Shown: positions 59,968 to 64,000 of the stretch, one piece after another
Numbering within the stretch: position 1 is the first letter of the stretch
Layout: each line of letters begins with the position of its first letter
NCBI GenBank assembly: GCA_005768755.1
Contig: VAFL01000002.1
Span: 1 to 64,000 of the forward strand
Source: Paracoccus denitrificans
Lineage (GTDB): Bacteria; Pseudomonadota; Alphaproteobacteria; Rhodobacterales; Rhodobacteraceae
Direction of reading: 5' to 3'
DNA: 64,000 bases
Program-made: the position numbers and the translations under genes
The notes under the pieces: generated by a model
The model's input: only the letters and a program-made list of their open reading frames with translations
Told to the model about the DNA's origin: nothing
The model's database searches: none

Positions 59968-61392
59968 TCAATGGGCGATCATGACATGGCGAACGACCGA
60001 GTAATCCTCCAGCGCATATGTGGACATGTCCTTGCCGTAACCGGAATGCTTCATGCCGCCATGGGGCATTTCATTGGTCAGCATGAAATGCGTGTTCACC
60101 CAGGTGCAGCCATATTGCAGCTTGGCCGCCAGACCGAGGCCCTTCGATACATCCGCCGTCCATACCGAAGAAGCCAGCCCGTAATCTGAATCATTGGCCC
60201 ATTTCAGCGCGGTATCCGCCTCGTCAAATCGGGTGACTGACACGACCGGGCCGAACACCTCTCGCTGCACGATCTCATCGGACTGCTGGGCGTTGGCGAT
60301 CACGGTCGGCTGATAGTAGAAGCCTGGTCCGTCCGCGACATCGCCGCCAGTGGTGATCTGGATGTGGTTATGCTCTCGCGCGCGGGCCACGAAGCTGGCC
60401 ACCCGGTCGCGTTGGCGGGGCGAGATCAGCGGCCCCATCTCGTTCAGGCTGTCATCGTCCTGGCCGTACTGGATGGTCGAGACGGCATCGGTCAATTCGC
60501 TGACAAAGCGGTCATAGACCTTGTCCTGCGCGTAGATCCGGCAGGCTGCGGTGCAATCCTGCCCGGCATTGTAATAGCCGAAGGCGCGCAGCCCCTCGAC
60601 CGTGCGGGCGATATCGGCATCCTCCAGCACGATCACCGGGGCCTTGCCGCCAAGTTCCAGATGGGTGCGCTTGATGGTCTTGGTCGCGGCTTCCATGATC
60701 TTGCGACCTGTCGCGATGTCGCCGGTGATCGAGATCATGGCGACACCCGGGTGATTGATCAGTGCCGATCCAACTGTCTCGCCCCGGCCAAGGATCACGT
60801 TGACCACGCCCTCTGGCAGGATATCCGCGAAGATCCCCGCCAGTTTCAGCGCGCTCAGCGGGGTCTGTTCGGACGGCTTGAAAACCACCGTGTTGCCCGC
60901 CCCGATGGCCGGCGCGATCTTCCACGCCATCATCATCAACGGATAGTTCCACGGCGCGATCGAGGCCACGACACCGACCGGATCACGCCGGATCATCGAG
61001 GTGTGGCCTTCCAGATATTCACCAGCGACCGGGCCGGTCAAGTTGCGCAACGCGCCCGCGAAGAAGCGGTAGCAATCTACGATGGCGGGCACTTCATCAC
61101 CCAGCATCAGATGCTGCGGCTTTCCACAGTTCAGCGCCTCGAGCGCGGCGAAACTCTCGGCCTCGGCCTCGATCCGGTCAGCGATCTTCAGAAGGTAGTT
61201 GGAGCGTTGCGCCGGTGTGGTCTTCGACCAGGTCTGAAACGCCGTCGCGGCCGCAGTGACGGCTTGTTCGACCTGTGCCAGAGAGGCTTCTGGCAGGGTC
61301 ACGATAACCTCGCCGGTGCGCGGGTTCAGAACCTGCTCCTCGGACTCGGTTCCGGCCACCATCTGTGCACCGATCAGCATCTGGGTTTGCAT
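59968..61392 (-). CDS. patD: Gamma-aminobutyraldehyde dehydrogenase
   Basis: NAD-dependent aldehyde dehydrogenase of 474 residues from ATG 61392, equal to the E. coli YdcW/PatD length. The catalytic Cys280 is in AGQDCTAACR and the general base Glu246 in HLELGGKAP; SIAPWNYPLMMM is the cofactor region. The enzyme oxidises aminobutyraldehyde from putrescine to GABA. It is 20 bp downstream of the YdcV-like permease, matching the ydcSTUVW cluster. The substrate is inferred from this context. Confidence 0.92.
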   Translation of the reverse strand: MQTQMLIGAQMVAGTESEEQVLNPRTGEVIVTLPEASLAQVEQAVTAAATAFQTWSKTTPAQRSNYLLKIADRIEAEAESFAALEALNCGKPQHLMLGDEVPAIVDCYRFFAGALRNLTGPVAGEYLEGHTSMIRRDPVGVVASIAPWNYPLMMMAWKIAPAIGAGNTVVFKPSEQTPLSALKLAGIFADILPEGVVNVILGRGETVGSALINHPGVAMISITGDIATGRKIMEAATKTIKRTHLELGGKAPVIVLEDADIARTVEGLRAFGYYNAGQDCTAACRIYAQDKVYDRFVSELTDAVSTIQYGQDDDSLNEMGPLISPRQRDRVASFVARAREHNHIQITTGGDVADGPGFYYQPTVIANAQQSDEIVQREVFGPVVSVTRFDEADTALKWANDSDYGLASSVWTADVSKGLGLAAKLQYGCTWVNTHFMLTNEMPHGGMKHSGYGKDMSTYALEDYSVVRHVMIAH

Positions 61393-61411
61393 GATATTCT
61401 CCTCAAAACGC

Positions 61412-62218
61412 TTATTTTTCTGCGCCATCCGTGTGCTGCCCTTCCCGCGTCAGCCAATAGGCGGCAAGGATCGGGAAGACGGTGACCAGCACGACGGCCA
61501 TGGCAACGACATTGGTGACGGGGCGCTGGCGCGGCCTGATCAGTTCTTCCAGCATCCAGATCGGCAGGGTGGACTGGTTGCCGGCCGTGAAGGTGGTAAC
61601 GATGACCTCATCGAAGCTTAATGCAAAGGCCAGCATCCCCCCGGCCAGAAGTGCCGTGCCGATATTGGGCAGGATCACCATTCGGAAGGTCTGCAACCCA
61701 TCCGCGCCCAGATCCATGGCCGCATCGATCAGCGCGCCGGATGTGCGCCGGAACCGCGCGACGGCATTGTTGTAGACGACGACAATGCAGAATGTCGCGT
61801 GGCCCAGAACAATGGTCCAGGTGCTGAACGGAATATCGAGCAGCGAAAAGGCCGATCGCAGCGAGATCCCCGTGATGATCCCCGGCAGAGCGATGGGCAG
61901 GATGACCAGCAGGGAAATCGTCTCGCGCCCGAAGAAGCGCGACCGCGATACCGCCGCCGCCGTCATCGTGCCAAGGATCAGCGCCAGCGCGGTCGAAATC
62001 GCGGCGACGCGCAGCGACAGAAACAGCGCCTCCCAGACATCGGGGCGGTTCAGGGTGACGCCGAACCATTTCAGCGTCAGACCGGGCGGCGGCCATTGAT
62101 AGGATTTCTCCTCGGTCGTGAAGGCATAGACGAAGATCAGCAGAATCGGGGCCAGCAGGAAGACCAGCCCGCCGATGGCGGCCAGTCGCAAGGCAAGGGG
62201 GGCACGATCAGAGCGCAT
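61412..62218 (-). CDS. YdcV-like ABC transporter permease
   Basis: 268 residues from ATG 62218, which overlaps the previous permease stop by 11 bases. Six hydrophobic segments; conserved loop DAAMDLGADGLQTFRMVILP is the EAA motif. The upstream extension to 62329 overlaps its neighbour and looks out of place. It is the second permease of a putrescine-type importer, followed by the aldehyde dehydrogenase. Confidence 0.9.
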   Translation of the reverse strand: MRSDRAPLALRLAAIGGLVFLLAPILLIFVYAFTTEEKSYQWPPPGLTLKWFGVTLNRPDVWEALFLSLRVAAISTALALILGTMTAAAVSRSRFFGRETISLLVILPIALPGIITGISLRSAFSLLDIPFSTWTIVLGHATFCIVVVYNNAVARFRRTSGALIDAAMDLGADGLQTFRMVILPNIGTALLAGGMLAFALSFDEVIVTTFTAGNQSTLPIWMLEELIRPRQRPVTNVVAMAVVLVTVFPILAAYWLTREGQHTDGAEK

Positions 62219-63149
62219 TGAAAGCCCCCATCCTGCGCGCGCCCCACAGATAGAACCCCATGATGACAATGGGCACGACCGTGAAGGCGGCGGCCAGCGG
62301 GATATTGCCCGCTGTGCCTTGCTGAACATAAACAGCCTGTCCCAGAAACAGCCGGCCAGAGCCGATGATCTGCGGCACGATGTAATCCCCCAGCGTCAGC
62401 GAGAAGGTGAAGATGGACCCGGCCACGATCCCCGGCAGCGCCAGCGGAAACAGCACCATGCGAAAGCTCTGCCCCGGATTGGCGCCCAGATCGGACGCGG
62501 CTTCCAGCATCGCGCCCGGAACGCGTTCAAGTGCTGCCTGAACGGGCATGATCATATAGGGCAGCCAGATATAGACGAAGACGATGAACGTCCCCAGATA
62601 GCTGACCGACAGCGAATTGCCGCCCACCACCGGCAGGGCCAGAATCCCGTCCAGCAGCCATGTCAGATGCAGCTTCGCGAAGATCCAGGTCAGGATGCCT
62701 TCCTTGGCCAGCACCAGTTTCCACGCATAGACCTTCACAAGGTAGCTGGACCACAAGGGCAGCATGACGCCGATATAGAACAGCGCCTTCCATTTCCCGC
62801 GCGCGTATCTTGCGGCGTAATAGGCGATGGGAAAGGCGATGATGGCGCTTGCGATGGTCACGGATGCGGCCATCACCACCGTGCGCACGATGATGTCGAA
62901 ATTCGACGGACGCAGAAGCTCTGCATAGGTTTTCAGCGTGAATTCCTGCTTCACCACGCCGGAAAATTCGTCGATTGAAAAGAAGCTCTGCATCAGAAGC
63001 GCAATGAGCGAGCCGATATAGACGATGCCAAGCCACAGGATGATCGGCAAAAGCAGCAGGAAGGTGAACATCGCCGGATGGCGCATCATCCAGTCCACGG
63101 CGCGCGCCAGGGCCCCCGACCTGGGCGGAAGGATCGCAGCCTCGCTCAT
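62208..63149 (-). CDS. YdcU-like ABC transporter permease
   Basis: 313 residues, six hydrophobic segments, EAA loop LEAASDLGANPGQSFRMVLFP. The N-terminal cytoplasmic stretch is longer than usual (about 30 residues before the first segment). It overlaps the ATPase stop by four bases and the second permease by 11. Confidence 0.9.
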   Translation of the reverse strand: MSEAAILPPRSGALARAVDWMMRHPAMFTFLLLLPIILWLGIVYIGSLIALLMQSFFSIDEFSGVVKQEFTLKTYAELLRPSNFDIIVRTVVMAASVTIASAIIAFPIAYYAARYARGKWKALFYIGVMLPLWSSYLVKVYAWKLVLAKEGILTWIFAKLHLTWLLDGILALPVVGGNSLSVSYLGTFIVFVYIWLPYMIMPVQAALERVPGAMLEAASDLGANPGQSFRMVLFPLALPGIVAGSIFTFSLTLGDYIVPQIIGSGRLFLGQAVYVQQGTAGNIPLAAAFTVVPIVIMGFYLWGARRMGAFNAL

Positions 63150-64000
63150 GCGTCGGCGCCCATGACGTGAACGCGCGCAGGGTCCCAGGCGACCCGCACG
63201 GTTTCGCCCGTATTGGGCAGCATCTCGGTCGCCGGGATCAGCGCGGACAGGCCCTGTCCGCCCATTTGCAGGCCAAGCTTCACACTGCGCCCGTGATAAA
63301 ACCGCGATGTGACCTGCGCCTCGCGCCCGGCCGGATCAAGTCTGATGTCTTCCGGGCGCAGACTGGCCCATTGACCCGCCGCGCCCTGCCCCGCGAAATC
63401 GGCCGGCACGACATTCGACGATCCCACGAAATCGGCGACAAAGCGGCTGGCCGGCTGGCGATAGATCTGCTGCGGGGTGCCGATCTGCTGAATGCGACCA
63501 TTGGCGAAGACGGCCAGCCGGTCGGCCATTGACAGGGCCTCGTCCTGATCGTGGGTGACGAAGACGAAGGTCAGGCCAAGCGCGCGCTGCAACCCGCGCA
63601 ACTCCTCCTGCATCTGTTCGCGCAGTTTCAGATCCAGCGCGCCGAGCGGTTCGTCCAGAAGCAGTACGCGCGGCTTGTTCACAAGCGCGCGGGCAAGGGC
63701 CACGCGCTGGCGCTGTCCGCCCGACAGCTCTCCTGCGCGACGATCACCGAACCCGGCCAGTTCGACCATCGTCAATGCATCCTCGGCAGCCTTGTGGCGA
63801 TCGGCCTTGCTGACACCCTTCACGCGCAGCCCGAAAGCCACGTTATCGCGGACATTCATGTGCGGAAACAGCGCGTAGCTTTGGAAGACCGTGTTCACAT
63901 TGCGCCGATATGGCGGCACGCCGGCAGCGCTTTCGCCGTAGATCATGATTTCGCCCGCCGTGGGCTGTTCAAACCCTGCGATCAGGCGCAGGCAGGTGGT
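63146..64000 (-). CDS. YdcT-like ABC transporter ATP-binding protein, truncated by window edge
   Basis: The gene runs off the right edge, so the N-terminus is missing. The remaining frame begins with TTCLRLIAGFEQP, just after Walker A. Present are NTVFQSYALFPHMNVRDNVAFG (Q-loop region), LSGGQRQRVALARAL, VLLLDEPLGALDLKLREQ and a TOBE domain. It powers the two YdcU/V-like permeases. An internal ATG at 63946 is not the true start. The expected YdcS binding protein would lie further right. Confidence 0.93.
   Translation of the reverse strand, partial: TTCLRLIAGFEQPTAGEIMIYGESAAGVPPYRRNVNTVFQSYALFPHMNVRDNVAFGLRVKGVSKADRHKAAEDALTMVELAGFGDRRAGELSGGQRQRVALARALVNKPRVLLLDEPLGALDLKLREQMQEELRGLQRALGLTFVFVTHDQDEALSMADRLAVFANGRIQQIGTPQQIYRQPASRFVADFVGSSNVVPADFAGQGAAGQWASLRPEDIRLDPAGREAQVTSRFYHGRSVKLGLQMGGQGLSALIPATEMLPNTGETVRVAWDPARVHVMGADA

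Overview
The window is a contiguous stretch of high-GC chromosomal DNA from an alphaproteobacterium, most likely a Rhodobacteraceae member close to Paracoccus or Rhodobacter. Signs of this are the gene content and order (trpGD, trpC-moaC-moeA-lexA; phoH-ybeY-hlyC; glcDEF-ydcH; potA-like and ydcTUV-like ABC sets), a GAAC-N7-GAAC LexA box of the alphaproteobacterial type in front of lexA, dense 4-bp ATGA/GTGA overlaps, and a TrmFO/GluQRS/HisI/NifU-like group. About 71 protein genes and one tRNA are supported. I saw no insertion sequence, prophage, CRISPR array, rRNA or replication origin.

Layout. 0-5.6 kb: an AT-richer left edge beside tRNA-Pro, a two-domain cold-shock protein with a DUF192 protein, pdxH diverging from fabI-lysE-gpt, and a repeat-rich PRC-barrel envelope protein. 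5.6-17.3 kb: trpE, a PpiD-like foldase, an aminotransferase and a Pro/Ala-rich membrane protein on the minus strand, then trpG-trpD-ung and trpC-moaC-moeA-lexA on the plus strand. 17.5-22.7 kb: minus-strand alr-mlaE-mlaF and phoH-ybeY-hlyC. 22.9-27.6 kb: an accessory-looking patch of small envelope proteins, including three small lipoproteins, a DUF4174 protein, a protein with a HEPN-like RNxxxH motif and a YdjM-like membrane hydrolase. 27.6-34.5 kb: homoserine dehydrogenase, a YjbR-like protein, a polyamine-type ABC transporter with no binding protein, an orphan TRAP binding protein and rplY. 34.7-42.4 kb: NifU-like scaffold, hisI, gluQRS, trmFO, a small heat-shock gene with a ROSE-like RNA thermometer, and glycolate oxidase glcDEF. 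42.5-45.8 kb: an overlapping DUF599 / membrane alpha-beta-hydrolase / cytochrome P450 operon. 45.7-54.8 kb: pyrH, miaA, rlmE-ppx, ycjX-ycjF and hrpB. 55-60 kb: a sugar ABC transporter with an FGGY kinase. 60-64 kb: an aminobutyraldehyde dehydrogenase with a YdcTUV-like transporter, cut by the right edge.

How the genes work together. Most are housekeeping: tryptophan synthesis with anthranilate synthase split over two loci, molybdopterin synthesis, fatty acid elongation, tRNA and rRNA modification, SOS control, glycolate oxidation and envelope lipid transport. The best regulatory observations are the LexA box at 16537-16551 and a hairpin at 38311-38328 that sequesters the hsp20 Shine-Dalgarno through a UCGCU/AGGA pairing, the hallmark of ROSE thermometers. 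The least explained gene sets are the DUF599-hydrolase-P450 operon, the HEPN-like/YdjM pair and the small lipoprotein patch. All function calls rest on reading motifs; no database search was run.
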